DNA of 64,000 nt from Hevea brasiliensis (GCF_030052815.1 NC_079502.1:36076050-36140049); one strand, 5' to 3'. Positions 23,942 through 36,357 are shown, counted from the stretch's first letter. Notes: a model not told the origin generated them from the letters alone. Program-made: numbers and translations.

Positions 23942-25125
23942 TGTAACTTCCTCAATTTAGGTAGTATGTACATTCTACTATTTCAATCACTAATATCTGT
24001 TTGGACGGCCAGGATGTCTGGTACTACACTTAAACTACAGTGAGGAGTCATAAGAAGAGTAAGTAAAAATCGAGAAAAACTAAATAAAAATAAAAGAAGT
24101 GAAGTGAAACTTAGTTAAATGAGTCGGGTCTAAAGCGATGGGTGACCATACTGAGAAGCGATTGTAAAGACAGTTACCAACCCTAGACCCGTGAGGAAAC
24201 TCTTTGAAATAAATAATGGGACTAAATTGAAGGATTTAGGAGGTCTAAATGACAATAAAAATGTCAAAGAAAATTCCAGAAAATTAAGTTAATTGGACAG
24301 ACAAATATAACCCGATAAGTCCAACGAAGGGCAATTTGGTCATTTCACCCTCAGTTGAATTTCGACCTAAATGTCAATTTAAATGAGAGAGATTAAAATA
24401 CATAAAATGAATTAAAACAATGAAATATGCAATGGAAAATGGGAAAAGAGAAAAGAAAAGGAAAAGAAAGAATTAAAAATATAAATACTAATTATGACAT
24501 CATTAAAAATTTATAACCAATAGAAATTAGACAACCACATATATACATTGAGACAAATCCAATTAATTAGTCAAAAAAGGCTCATCTTCTTCATTTTCTT
24601 CTTCATGGCCGATTCACCTTGCTATAAAGGTCTCTCCATTTTTCAAGCTTCAAGCTTGAAATTCCTCCTTTCTTCACACCAAAACCTTTAAGTGTCTTCA
24701 TAAAAATTTGTCCCCACACCTTGGAGAATCTAATGGCAGCCAATAAGTGAAGGAAAATTTAAGTTTAGGCAAGGTCAAGTTGAGCGCCAAAGAGGTTAGT
24801 GCACTATATGAGTTTCTTCCTCCTTTTATAGTTGTTAATATTCAAAACTAAGTCCAAATTTGCATGAAATTAAAAATATTACCTTGAGTATATGGAACCC
24901 TAGAATTTGGCAGCCATGAAATGAGTTGAGGTTTGATAATTTTGAAGAAATTAATTGAGTCTATTAGTGTTCTTGATGAATATATATGATGATTAAGTTG
25001 ATTGACATGTGTTTGCATGAGATTGTAAACTTTGAGCTAAGGTTTTGATCTAACATTGGGACTTTTATGTTATGGCTTGAAATTGGCTTTGTTGAGATGA
25101 TTGATTGACCATTAGAAGTGCCATG
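23942..25125 (+). repeat. Element A 3' LTR, first part
   Basis: It begins TGTAACTTCCTCAATTTAGG and parallels 15875-17005 of the 5' LTR. It ends with the CCATG target site (25121-25125) of copia 2. Confidence 0.92.
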
Positions 25126-26115
25126 TGCATTAGATGCTGCAAACTCTTAATATCATCAGAACTCTTTCTTACCATAAATGATTTATCTAAATCATTTTAT
25201 GAACCTCATACACCATGGTTAACACCTAGCATAGCATGCCATAGCCACCCAATTAGTAATAAGGTTTACCTTAAATGAACCTATAATCATATGTTACCAT
25301 GCACTAGAATCTCTACATTACAAAATCCCAACTCAAGCCGAGTCATGGTTTATGTCAAACTCCATTTGCTATGAATATTATGTTCTCTTTTAATTCCAGT
25401 TCTTGATTAAAAGATTTTCTCATCGTAAACTCTTTTACGAATAAATCTATCTGTCCTAGCCAGGAACTTGAAACATCAAGAACAATTAAATGAACATAGG
25501 ATTTTATCTCTATTTACTTAGAGGAACAGATTCCATCTTGATCAACACCTACCTCCATATATAACTAGTAGGAGCCAACACATGCCCATATACCCATACA
25601 CAGTACAAGTATGAAAGCAGTATCAAACTCAAACTACCTATATACAAGATAATCGTGCTATCTCGTGTCTAAAGATTATATGCACTGATATGATTTATGA
25701 CAAAACATTGACAAGAATAAACTCCATGTGCTTGTCATAAGTGTCACTGGTTCGGCCTACTTATCATTTATAAGTGCCTATCATGTTTGTTATATGGCAT
25801 GAGACTCACCATTCCATCTTATTTATATCTCATATAAATAACTTGGGAACAAACATGAATACAATCTTTCTGGATAAGTCATGTCCTTATTATGAAGTAT
25901 CCTCGATTGTGAACCTATTTATGATACTTCGTGCTAGAAATATTGTCACTCATATTCTTAACAACTTAAGAATAATATTTCTAACAAAATATCAATGGAC
26001 CTTTTCTATTACACATAAATATATTATGTAAACGGAAAAGTGGAAATGCCTTTTATTAATAAAAATATGTACAAGATACATACTAAATGATATGCTCTAG
26101 GGCATACTACTAACA
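25126..26115 (-). repeat. copia 2 3' LTR with internal deletion (990 bp)
   Basis: From 26115 leftwards it matches the 5' LTR from its TGTTAGTAG end. Near 25142 it jumps to about 17 bp that do not match, then the target site. About 1.1 kb of the LTR is missing while the outer CCATG is kept, so the loss came after insertion or during reverse transcription. Confidence 0.88.
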
Positions 26116-26126
26116 ATCTCCCACTA
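26116..26126 (-). other. copia 2 polypurine tract
   Basis: The reverse complement TAGTGGGAGAT stands directly before the LTR, as in copy 1. Confidence 0.85.
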
Positions 26127-26129
26127 GCA

Positions 26130-27964
26130 CTAGAGCCATTCATTATAATATCTTAGACCTATCTTCTCAAGATGTCGGTCTAACTGAGTTTGTGACATAG
26201 GCTTAGTGAATGGATCAGCTGGATTTTCAGCTGATGCTATTTTCTGCATGGCTACATCGCCTCGCCCAACTATTTCTCTGATAATGTGGTAGCGCCTTTC
26301 TATGTGTTTGGATTTCTGGTGAGACCTTGGTTCCTTAGCCTGTATGACTGCTCCATTATTGTCACAGTGTAGTGGAACTGCTGACTCAATGGAAGGAACT
26401 ACTGTAAGTTCTATCACGAACTTCTTTATCCAAACAACTTCCTTTGCGACATCGATGCGCAAAGAATATACTCACGTAGTGGAATCTGCAATGCGTGCTC
26501 GCTTGGAACTCTTCCAACTGACTGCACCTCCATTACAAATGAACACATATCCAGAGGTAGACTTTCTATCATCGATATCTGATTGGAAATCAGAATCAGT
26601 ATAACCATCCAATTGCAAGTCTCTACCTCCATAAATCAAGAATAAATCCTTAGTTCTTCTCAAGTACTTAAGGATATTCTTGATAGCTATCCAGTGTTCC
26701 AAACCTGGATTGGATTGATACCTGCTAGTCAAACTAACAGCATATGCGATATCCGGCCTAGTACACAATATTGCATACATTAAACTTCCAATAGCCGAAG
26801 CATATGGAATCCTGGCCATCTTATCTCTTTCTTCAGGTGTCTTTGGAGACATCTCTTTAGAAAGATGGATACCATGTCTCACTGGTAACAATCCTCTCTT
26901 GGAATCAAGAATGTTAAACCTCTTTAACACCTTTTCCAAGTATAGACTTTGGGATAAACCAATTATTCTTTTCGCTCTATCTCTATAGATGCGAATCCCA
27001 AGAATATAGGTTGCCTCCCCTAAGTCTTTCATGGAGAATGTATTTGACAACCATACCTTTATAGTCGTCAACATACCTGTGTCATTACCCATCAACAGTA
27101 TGTCATCCATATATAAGACAAGGAAAGTGATAGCACTGTCACTAACCTTCTTATATACACATGGCTCATTCTCATTTTTGATAAAACCAAAGGATTTAAT
27201 GGCTTCATCAAAACGAATGTTCCAACTCCTCGAAGCTTGTTTCAACCCATAAATGGATCGCTTTAGCTTGCATACGTTTGAACCTTTTTGGGATTGTTAT
27301 ACCTTAGGTTGTTCCATGAAATTGTTTTCTTCAATGTATCCATTGAGAAAAGCCGCTTTGACATCCATCCGCCAAATCTCATAATCATAGTACGCAGCTA
27401 TTGCTAATAAAATCCTAATTGATTTTAGCATGGCAACAAAGCAGAAAGTCTCCTCATAGTCGATTCCTTGCCTTTGGCGAAACCCTTTCGCTACTAGCCT
27501 TGCCTTATAGGTCTCTACCTTTCCATCAGAACCAATTTTCTTCTTGAAAACCCATTTGTTCCCTATAGGTATAATACCTTCAGGTGGGTCAACAAGATCC
27601 CAAACTTGATTCTTATACATGGAATCAATCTCGGATTTCATAGCTTCAATCCATTTTGAAGAGTCTATATCTGATATAGCTTCTTCATAGGTAAGTGGAT
27701 CATCCCCATGATCTACTTCTTCATGAGTAGACAACTCTTGTTCTTTTTCATGAAGAAAACCATATCTCACTGGTGGATGAGATACCCTGGTTGTTCTACG
27801 AGGAACAGCTGTAGATGTTTCATTAACGGGTATAGGTTGACTAGATGAATCTATATCCATCTAATCTGTTGGTTGGTCAGAATTCTCCAATTCTAACTCT
27901 ATTTGCCTTCCTTTGCCTCCTTCTTGAACAAACTGTTATTCAAGAAATGTGGCATCTCTACTTA
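26130..27964 (-). pseudogene. pol: copia 2 reverse transcriptase and RNase H
   Basis: The open frame 27860-27297 holds the N-terminal part of RT (KWVFKKK and WRMDVKAAFLNG). An in-frame TAA near 27299 stops it where copy 1 reads PKGFESQ. The frame 27245-26472 holds the active site as YMDD (27102-27113, Val to Met relative to copy 1) and most of RNase H. A frameshift near 26475 follows, and the final part (26462-26130) runs to NEWL and the stop. Four parts of one ancestral frame are clear, but no full enzyme could be made. Confidence 0.92.
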
Positions 27965-29266
27965 TCACAACCTTTTGTGAAGTAGGCAAATAAAAATAAT
28001 ATCCAAAACTATCTTTTGGATATCCAACAAATCGACCTTTTCTCGATCCGTCTTCAATTTATCAGTGTTCAGCTTTTTGATATAAGCTGGACAACCCCAA
28101 ATCTTAACATGCTTAAGACTTGGTTTTCTTCCATGCCATATCTCATAAGGTGTGGAAGAAACTGATTTTGATGGAATCCTATTCAGAATATACAAAGTTG
28201 ATTCTAATGCAAATCCCCAAAAGGAGATTGGCATATCAGTATAGCTCATCATACTACGTACCATATCCAATAGGGCACGATTTCTCCTTTTAGATACACC
28301 ATTCAGCTGTGGCGTTCCTGGAGGAGTCAGCTAAGAAACAATGCCATGCTCTCTCAAGTATTCATCAAATTCAGTACTCAAATATTCACCTCCACGATCT
28401 GATCGAAGAGCTCTAATATTCTTTCCTGTTTTATTTTCTACTTCAGATTTAAATTCTTTGAACTTTTCAAAAGATTCATGTTTGTATTTCATCAAATACA
28501 AATACCCAAACCTTGATTTATCATCAGTAAAGGTAATAAAATAATGAAAACCCCCTCTAGCCATTTCTTTAAATGGACCACATACATCACTATGTATTAG
28601 CTCCAAAATATTTTCAGCTCTTAGCCCCTGTCCAACAAAGGGTGATCTAGTCATTTTTCCCTGAAGGCAAGATTCACAAGTTTGAGTAGGCTCAGAGCCC
28701 AATGAGGATAGAATCCCCATTTTCTCTAGTTTTGCAATCCTATCTTCTGCAATATGACATAACCTTAAGTGCCAAATATATTTTGAACTTGAGTTGGTTT
28801 TCACCATGGCATTGCATTCTTTTAGATCACTTGCATTCAATTTGTGTTTATCATTATTATCCAAATAATAAAGACCATCATTCATATAACCCGAACCAAT
28901 ATATTTATTTCCAAAATAAATATTGCAAACATCATCAGTGAACTGAAATTCATAGCCATTTCTAGTCAAACTAGATATAGAAATGATGTTCTTAAAAGCA
29001 TCAGGTACATATAAAATATTATCCAAACACAAAACATGTCCAAACATGTAAAAAGATTTAGATCCTATGGCTAAAGCTTCAACAGTTGAGCCATTGCCAA
29101 TCCGGACTCTAACATCTTGAGAACGCAAGCTGCTACTATTTACTAGTTCCTGCATATCATTAGAAATGTGAGAACTAGCACCAGTATCTAAAACCCAAGC
29201 TGTAGATGAACTATGAGTATTATCAGAATCTAAATAACAAGATATGGACATACCTTCCGAAGGTGT
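27965..29266 (-). pseudogene. pol: copia 2 protease and integrase
   Basis: In the frame 29650-28331 the aspartic protease motif (AWVLDTGAS, Asp at residue 155) is followed by the integrase zinc finger (H294, H299, C325, C328). Catalytic Asp355 and Asp418 come next. A TAG at 28331-28333 then replaces the Gln codon seen just before the LTPPGTPQLNG region. The frame resumes to about 28025, where a one-base loss in the REKGRF region shifts it. Protease would cut the polyprotein and integrase would insert the cDNA. Confidence 0.9.
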
Positions 29267-30115
29267 ATCCTTCTTGTCCTTCAGAGAAGCAAGATACTCT
29301 GGGCAGTTCCTTTTCCAGTGCCCATCCTTTTGGCAGTGGAAACACTTTCCTTTGCCACCATCAGCTTTAGTCTTCCTTTTCTGTTTAGCTATTTTCTTGG
29401 AAGGACCAAGAATCTGAGGTTTCTTTTTCCTATTGCCCTTCTTCTTGTTGGACTTTCCAGCAGAAGAAGATGCAACCAAAGCTACCTCTTTTCCTTTATT
29501 GCCTGGCATATTCTTTTGGGCAATAACCAGCATGTTGAGTAAACCAGCTAAGTTGCATTCCTGTTTAGTCATATGGAAATTTGTCACAAAATTCCCAAAA
29601 GACTCAGGAAGGGACTGAAGGATCAAATCCGTCTGTAGTTGGAAATCCATGTTAAAGTCAAGATGTTCCAGCTACTCTATAAGCCGAATCATCTTATGGA
29701 CATAATCTCCAACATTCTATCCCTCAGACATCCTCATTAGGAATAACTATCTGGATATCTCATACCTAGCATTCCTCCTGCACTCACCATACAACTCTTG
29801 TAGGTAAAGGAGAATCTTACTTGCACTCTGCATATTTTCATGTTGCTTCTGTAACTCATTACTCATAGAAGCAAGCATGTAACACTTAGCTCTCATATCA
29901 TGCTCCTTCCACTTGTCCAAAGTTTCATGTTCCTCTTGTGTGGCCTCTGGAGGTAAGGGACCAGGAACATTTGAATCTATAACATATCCTATATGTTCAA
30001 GGTTCAGGACAAGTTTCAAATTTCTTAGCCAATCAGACAGATTAGGTCCTGTCAACCTATTGTGATCAAGTATGCTTGCAAGGATATTGGATGGTGGTGG
30101 TTGTTTTGTGCTCAT
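29267..30115 (-). pseudogene. gag: copia 2 gag, three TAG stops
   Basis: The ATG at 30115-30113 (MSTKQPPPSN) matches the start used in copy 1; an upstream in-frame start in the leader is less likely. Stops at 29749-29747, 29719-29717 and 29675-29673 are all TAG where copy 1 has CAG (Gln). The frame is otherwise continuous into a complete zinc knuckle, CX2CX4HX4C (CFHCQKDGHWKRNC). Gag would form the particle and bind the RNA. Confidence 0.9.
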
Positions 30116-30319
30116 TTTTATCGAGAAAATTAAGCTGCAGAAAATAACCAGATTAATTAGTAAATGTATCATGTAATTAACCAAAATGATTATGGTCTTT
30201 TAATCAAATTGGTCCTCCCACTAACTTAGCGAATCCTACACTTCCAAAGTAGAAAACGGAAATCCTAGTTGGATGGATTTCTAGTGGGTGATTGAGTTCT
30301 TATAATTCTATTGATCATC

Positions 30320-30533
30320 CTCAGGTACATCCATTATTGGAATTACAATAAACTATAAGTGAGCAACTCTTTGCCCATCACATCTCATGTGAGGTTCAAT
30401 CCTTTACCTAGCCCCTAATGCTCAAAATCTCAGGTACATCCATTATTGACTTATCTTGCATTAGTTAAGTTGATCCCATTGAGCCAGTAATTATGCAAAT
30501 AATTTTAATGTCCTCAGGTACATCCAATATTGG
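30320..30533. repeat. Three spaced copies of a 21-bp motif in the copia leader
   Basis: CTCAGGTACATCCATTATTGG occurs at 30320-30340, 30429-30449 and 30513-30533. The third copy has a two-base swap. The spacings are 109 and 84 bp. It lies in the untranslated leader of copia 2, between gag and the primer site; its function is unknown. Confidence 0.85.
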
Positions 30534-31299
30534 CCACTAAACCATTTACATATTTACAACATCTCATGCTTAACAATTATTCTTAAGAAAATCTCTTAAA
30601 TAAATTGCATCTTATGCAACTATTTAAAATTTCTTAAAATAATTGCCCCAATGGAGGGCCTATGTTATAATTACTTTAATTATAGCATTTCCAACTTAAT
30701 CATTTGTTTGGAAGATTTTATGGTCATTCTTTTTACTATTAAGGTCTCACTTTGCACATTATCCATTTGGCATGCATATATCATATAATTGCATACATTC
30801 CCATACATCTCATGCATTCATGGATAAGCAGTAAATATGGTATGATCATGGACTTTCTAAGGGATTCAATTCTGAGCCACCAAGAATTGAATCAGGGCAT
30901 TCCTAGGTGCATTTCATTCATTCATTTTACAAGAGTTGCTGAAGGAGTATATAATCAATACTTGATCTTGAATTCCTCCCACTGGTCCCACCCATGCTCT
31001 TGACCTCCTTGAACTTCTTGCAATCCAATATTACATAGTAATCCTTGGCATACCAAGGCGAATTTACAAGAACTTAAATAAATGAAATTACAACCCAAAA
31101 ATTATTACAAACTTAATAATACATGCCCAAAATAAATTAAAATAAATTAATTAATTTACAATCCCAAAGAAACATAAAAGAAATAAATCCAATCACATTG
31201 GTCTTTTATAGTCCATGATCATCCATCATGCATATCACTATTTAACAATTAAATAAAACATACATTCTTAAATTAAATTGAATATCTCATATTCAACTT
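30534..31299 (-). other. copia 2 leader, remainder
   Basis: AT-rich untranslated leader between the two repeat clusters. No coding frame with family support was seen. Confidence 0.6.
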
Positions 31300-31640
31300 A
31301 AAAATCCAGATTTGAATATGATTCAAATAAATTTAAAAATTCAGATTTGAATCTCATTCAAACAAATTTAAAAATTCAGATTTGAATCACATTCAAACAA
31401 CTTCAAAAATTTAGATTTGAATCACATTCAAACATTTTTAAAAAAATCAGATTTGAATCACATTCAAACATTTTTTAAAAAATCAGATCTGAATTTTATT
31501 CAATCAATTTTAAAAAATCAGATTTAAATATGATTCAAACAACTTTAAAAATTCATATTTGAATCACATTCAAACAACTTTTAAAATTCAGATTTGAATC
31601 ACATTCAAACAATTTTTAAAATTCTGATTTGAATCATAAT
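31300..31640. repeat. Tandem array of about ten 32-37-bp units, each with a palindrome
   Basis: About ten imperfect units contain CAGATTTGAAT and then CACATTCAAACA, separated by A/T runs. Each unit carries TTTGAAT and ATTCAAA around three bases, a short inverted repeat. The array is in the copia 2 leader near the primer site. Copy 1 lost this region, so conservation cannot be judged. Confidence 0.88.
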
Positions 31641-31810
31641 TTAATTGTGTGATAAAAACTACTAATTAAACACTTTAATTAGTCAAAGAATAGGCCTTAG
31701 ATCATACAACAATTGCAGAATTAAAAGCCAAACCTTAAACCACCCATGGAAGCCAAACCATGTGCACCATTGATGGTGTTTTTTCAAGTATGCCGCCAAC
31801 TTGCTTTGCA

Positions 31811-31826
31811 ACCAGCAATGATACCA
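31811..31826 (-). other. copia 2 primer binding site
   Basis: The reverse complement TGGTATCATTGCTGGT lies 2 bp from the LTR end. Its first eight bases match initiator tRNA-Met; the expected AGAGC has changed. Confidence 0.8.
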
Positions 31827-31828
31827 AT

Positions 31829-33932
31829 TGAAGGAACGAAAGCGTGAAAAACACAAGTTTATACCATTGAATTCAAAATTTTTCACCTAGGGTCACATGC
31901 ATCATGCAAGGTTTATTTTTATCTATTTGATTTCAATGATAAACAACATATTAAAACTCTTTTAATATGTTTTTGGATCTGTATTTGCCATTTAAGATTT
32001 TAAAATTAATCAGATTAATTTTAGAACCCTAGATTAAATCAAGAACGATTACACTAACCTCTTGATGCACTGCAGCGTGTCTGCGCCTTTGAGATTCATC
32101 TTTAGGACACCAGATGTTGTCCCTCTAGCTTGTCCACACCAAGAACACCTATGGCAGCCCTTGAACAGCTTCTAAAGCCTTTTCTATTAATTAGAAATTC
32201 AAGTTCTACCTTTTAAGAGATTAGAGATGTAAACAGGACACTAGAAACAATTCCTAGTGTTCTTAATTCAAGAGATTGATGGCTAATCTCTTTGAATTGA
32301 TAAGAGATGAAGAAGAAGAGAAAAAAACCATCAAAGTGGCGTGACAAAGGAGTGTGGCTGCTGGTTGTGTTTTATTTTCTCATAACAACACTTAAATAGC
32401 TAGGTTAACACATTAAACCCTTGCCACATGTCACCCTTTGATTAGCTCTAGGTTTAAGTGACCCAATCACATTGTGCCAAGTGTCAAACCTATATTTAAT
32501 CTTGATTTTAATCATCTTACATGATTAAAAAACATTTGGCAAGCTTATGTGTTATGCCATGTGTCACCATCTCATGGTGCCACGTGTCACACTGCAAAAT
32601 GACCAAAATGCCCCTGTGTCTTAATTTTGAGTTCTTAACCCAAAATAATTATTTTCTTCTTCTAATTAATTTATATCAAATATAAATTAATTAATTAATC
32701 TCTATTAATTAATTTCTCATCAATTAAATTCATATTTAAACACTTTAAATATAAATTTAACTTATATTATACATCCAATAATCTAGATTTGGTTTCAAGT
32801 CATGCTAGGGACTTTGCAATCTAATTGCAAACCAAACCTATTTAATTAATCAATTTAAACTCTTTAATTAATTAATTAAATCATATTTAATTAGGTGATA
32901 ACTTGTGTATGTGTGTGACTTACTAGGCTCATCACTAATTGGCAATGAGACATGATATCAACTCTTAATATCATTAGAACTCTTTCTTACCATAAATGAT
33001 TTCTCTAAATCATTTTATGAACCTCATAGACCATGGTTAACACCTAGCATAGCATGTCATAGCCACCCAATTAGTAATAAGGTTTACCTTAAATGAACCT
33101 ATAATCATATGTTACCATGCACTAGAATCTCTCTGTTACAAAATCCCAACTCAAGCTGGAGTCATGGTTTATGTCAAACTCCATTTGCTATGAATATTAT
33201 GTTCTCTTTTAATTCCAGTTCTTGATTAAAAGATTTTCTCATCGAAACTCTTTTACGAATAAATCTATCTGTCTGGCCAGGAACTTGAAACATCAAGAAC
33301 AATTAAATGAACATAGGATTTTATCTCTATTTACTTAGAGGAAGAGATTCCATCTTGATCAACACCTACCTCCATATATAACTAGTAGGAGCCAACACAT
33401 GCCCATAGACCCATACATAGTACAAGTATGAAAGCAGTATCAAACTAAAACTACCTATATACAAGATAACTGTGCTATCTCAGGTCTAAAGATTATATGC
33501 ACTGATATGATTTATGACAAAACATTGACAAGAATAAACTCCATGTGCTTGTCATAAGTGTCACTGGTTCGGCCTACTTATCATTTATAAGTGCCTATCA
33601 TGTTTGTTATATGGCATGAGACTCACCATTCCATCTTATTTATATCTCATATAAATAACTTGGGAACAAACATGAATACAATCTTTCTGGATAAGTCATG
33701 TCCTTATTATGAAGTATCCTCGATTGTGAACCTATTTATGATACTTCGTGCTAGAAATATTGTCACTCATATTCTTAACAACTTAAGAATAATATTTCTA
33801 ACAAAATATCAATGGACCTTTTCTATTACACATAAATATATTATGTAAACGGAAAAGTGGAAATGCCTTTTATTAATAAAAATATGTACAAGATACATAC
33901 TAAATGATATGCTCTAGGGCATACTACTAACA
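31829..33932 (-). repeat. copia 2 5' LTR (2104 bp)
   Basis: The ends read TG...CA in element orientation (TGTTAGTAG to CGTTCCTTCA). It matches the copy 1 LTR throughout, including the G-box (32581-32586) and the TATA-like site (32391-32399). It is adjacent to target copy CCATG 33933-33937. Confidence 0.95.
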
Positions 33933-33937
33933 CCATG

Positions 33938-36357
33938 TATGTTAAATGAAGTTTGGGAGTTGGAGGAATTGAATTTGGGAGTGTTGATTTTCATGCAGGA
34001 TTTTCGAACTTTTGAGTCCAGTGTGATTTTTGAGCCATAACTAGAGTTGTGTTACTCCAATTGGTGTGAGGCTAATTAAAGATGAAACTAGGGTCATAAT
34101 GCCCAATTTTTCATGGAGAGACCATGCCCAAAACCTGTCCCTAACCTGGCCTAAAATTGGCTTGAATCTGGGTAACCAAAATCTGGACCTGGAAAAATGA
34201 CTATATGAACAGTAATTATTCAATTAATTATAACTCCCTCTAGGAAGGTCAGAATGACATGATTTTTATACCATTGGAAAGGTTAGACATAGGAGCACAA
34301 CTTTCACGAAGAACACAGAACCCATATCTGCTTCTAACCAAATCAAATTGCTAGCATAAATTAGGTCAACAAAACTGTCCAAAACCAAACTGCCCAGAAT
34401 TTCTGGACTTAAGCTCACCATACTAGTTTTGCCAAAAATGCCATAACTTGGTCCAAAAAATTGCAAAAGCAATGAAACTAATGTCAAAATTTCCATAAGA
34501 CATAAATCTACAATATTGATGTTTTGATAAAAACCCAGATACTAAGGGAACTAGGTCAATTGACTAGGTCAAGTTAGCATGTAAATTCTGGAAATTGCCT
34601 AAGTGACCACTTGAACCCAGAACAGTTTTTATAGCATATCTCCCACTAGAAAACTCTAATTGGAATGAACCAAATTGTTCTAGAAACCTGAGAAAAAGTG
34701 CTCCAATTTTGATATAGAAACTTGCCTCAAATTTTGAGTGCAAGAACCCTAAAATGGGAGTCAAAGTCACTGACCTAAACTTGGAACCCTGAAGACACAG
34801 GGCACATGAGTCCAAACCAGTTATTAGGCTACAACTCATCCTATATAACTTAAAAAATTGTAATTATTAAAAATGGCTGTAACATGTCCAATTAATTAGA
34901 CAAAAACGGACTCCAGAATCTGCCTGAATCTGGACCCAGAAAGAGACCATGAACTAGTTGTGGTTATTTGATCATAACTTGAGTTTTAAAACTCTAAATG
35001 GCATGTTTCAAAAAGGAAAACAAAGACAAAACATATTAGAACAACTTCTATGAAGGAAGTGTGGCCAAATAGTGGCCCCATCTTAACCAATTTGCTATAT
35101 GAATTTAGGATACCAAATCTGGACCTTGAGAAAGGTTCATAAAATGACTTGACATATGACATGGAATGAACTAAAATAATTTGTTAAATATAAGAATAAC
35201 ATGAAGAGGCATGTAGTGGCATGAAAATGCTATGGAAATACAATTAGTATATACTATGAAATTATAAATACTTAATAATTATATTTTGTCCAAAGTACGA
35301 CTAGACTTATTTATATAGCATAGATTGATTGGTATACCAATTAGGGACTGCAGATTGTAGTACTGCCCACATGAATGATCATTAACAGACAACATATGTT
35401 TGATATAGTTGTTCTACTGGCTTTATGTCTGTCCATTGGCCACAGTGCCTATTATCATTACTGGCTTTATGCTTGCCAGCTGGCCTAGTGCCTGACATGA
35501 CCATGGTATACTTGATAGACATGCGGATGTCTAGCTGGTATACTCCTATGTGTCCAGTCTTTATAGTCTATCATAGGTTACTTGGGCACAGATATGTGTA
35601 ATACACTTTAAATTTAAATAAGTACATGAAGAGAGTACTAATATGGGTATAATAAGATTGAATATGTAATATATGAATAAAAAGATCCCGATAAATTATT
35701 TGCTCCCAAAGTTTCATAAATATGTAATTACTTCAAAAATTTAGTAAAATTTTAAATGGAATAATTATTTCAGTTATTAGTTATTTTTTTCTATTATTGC
35801 ACCCCTAAGCAGAAATGCTTAGCGCGATATATTGTTTCCTCGCATAGGTACAGGAGACCAGTAGTAGTAGCAGTAGAGCGCAAATAGAGAGTTGATCGGA
35901 TATGCTAGAGTGTCGGTCACCTCATCAGTCATTTTGGTAGGGCTCATGTATGTATTCCAAGAATTTAATTACATGTCCCATAACAATTTACAACATTTAC
36001 TTATGTACAATAACCAAAATGCAACATCTATCATATAATTACATGTAATTAAATTCTTGGATTGTATTTAATTTGTACATTATTGTATGTAATTATTATA
36101 TCAATGAAGCGAAATTTATTTCTTGAAAATTGATGTAAGCAATGAGAAATGATGTGATGAATGTATATATGAAATGGATATAAATTGTTTCTACCAGGTA
36201 AATAAGAAAACCCGCCATGCACTAATAAAATAGAGGAGACTCTATCTAGGTCTCCATAAAAATGAAATGGAATAAAAAAAAATTATACACGTAAGATAAT
36301 ATAATTAAATAAACATTAAATTAATATTACACATGACAAGACAGGATAGGGTGCTCA
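33938..36357 (+). repeat. Element A 3' LTR, second part
   Basis: It resumes at TATGTTAAATGAAG, as at 17008 in the 5' LTR, and continues to GGGTGCTCA at 36357. There E1 begins, about 70 bp before the LTR would end. GCTCA (36353-36357) is the candidate left target copy for E1. It contains the inverted segment at 35957-36060. Confidence 0.9.
35957..36060. repeat. Perfect 20-bp inverted repeat bounding an inverted segment
   Basis: Arms CCAAGAATTTAATTACATGT (35957-35976) and its exact reverse complement (36041-36060) enclose 64 bp. The enclosed bases (about 35977-36034) match the reverse complement of 19091-19146 in the 5' LTR, so the segment is inverted here. The left arm is an extra inverted copy of the right-hand sequence. 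Confidence 0.93.

Larger units (their letters stand above)
25126..33932 (-). mobile_element. Ty1/copia element, copy 2, target duplication CCATG
   Basis: A reverse copia element with a complete 5' LTR on the right (31829-33932), a Met-tRNA primer site, a long leader and gag-pol with several stops. A polypurine tract and a shortened 3' LTR on the left (25126-26115) complete it. CCATG flanks both ends (25121-25125 and 33933-33937), and element A sequence resumes at 33938. The uninterrupted target is visible in the other LTR of A near 17001. It is the same family as copy 1 and more complete. Confidence 0.95.

Noticed and set aside
25774..26031. An 85-codon frame that occurs nearly identically at 33591-33848 and on the reverse strand at 7219-7476
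   Set aside because: It recurs because it lies in the copia LTR. It has no coding features beyond being open, so repetition is not evidence of a gene.
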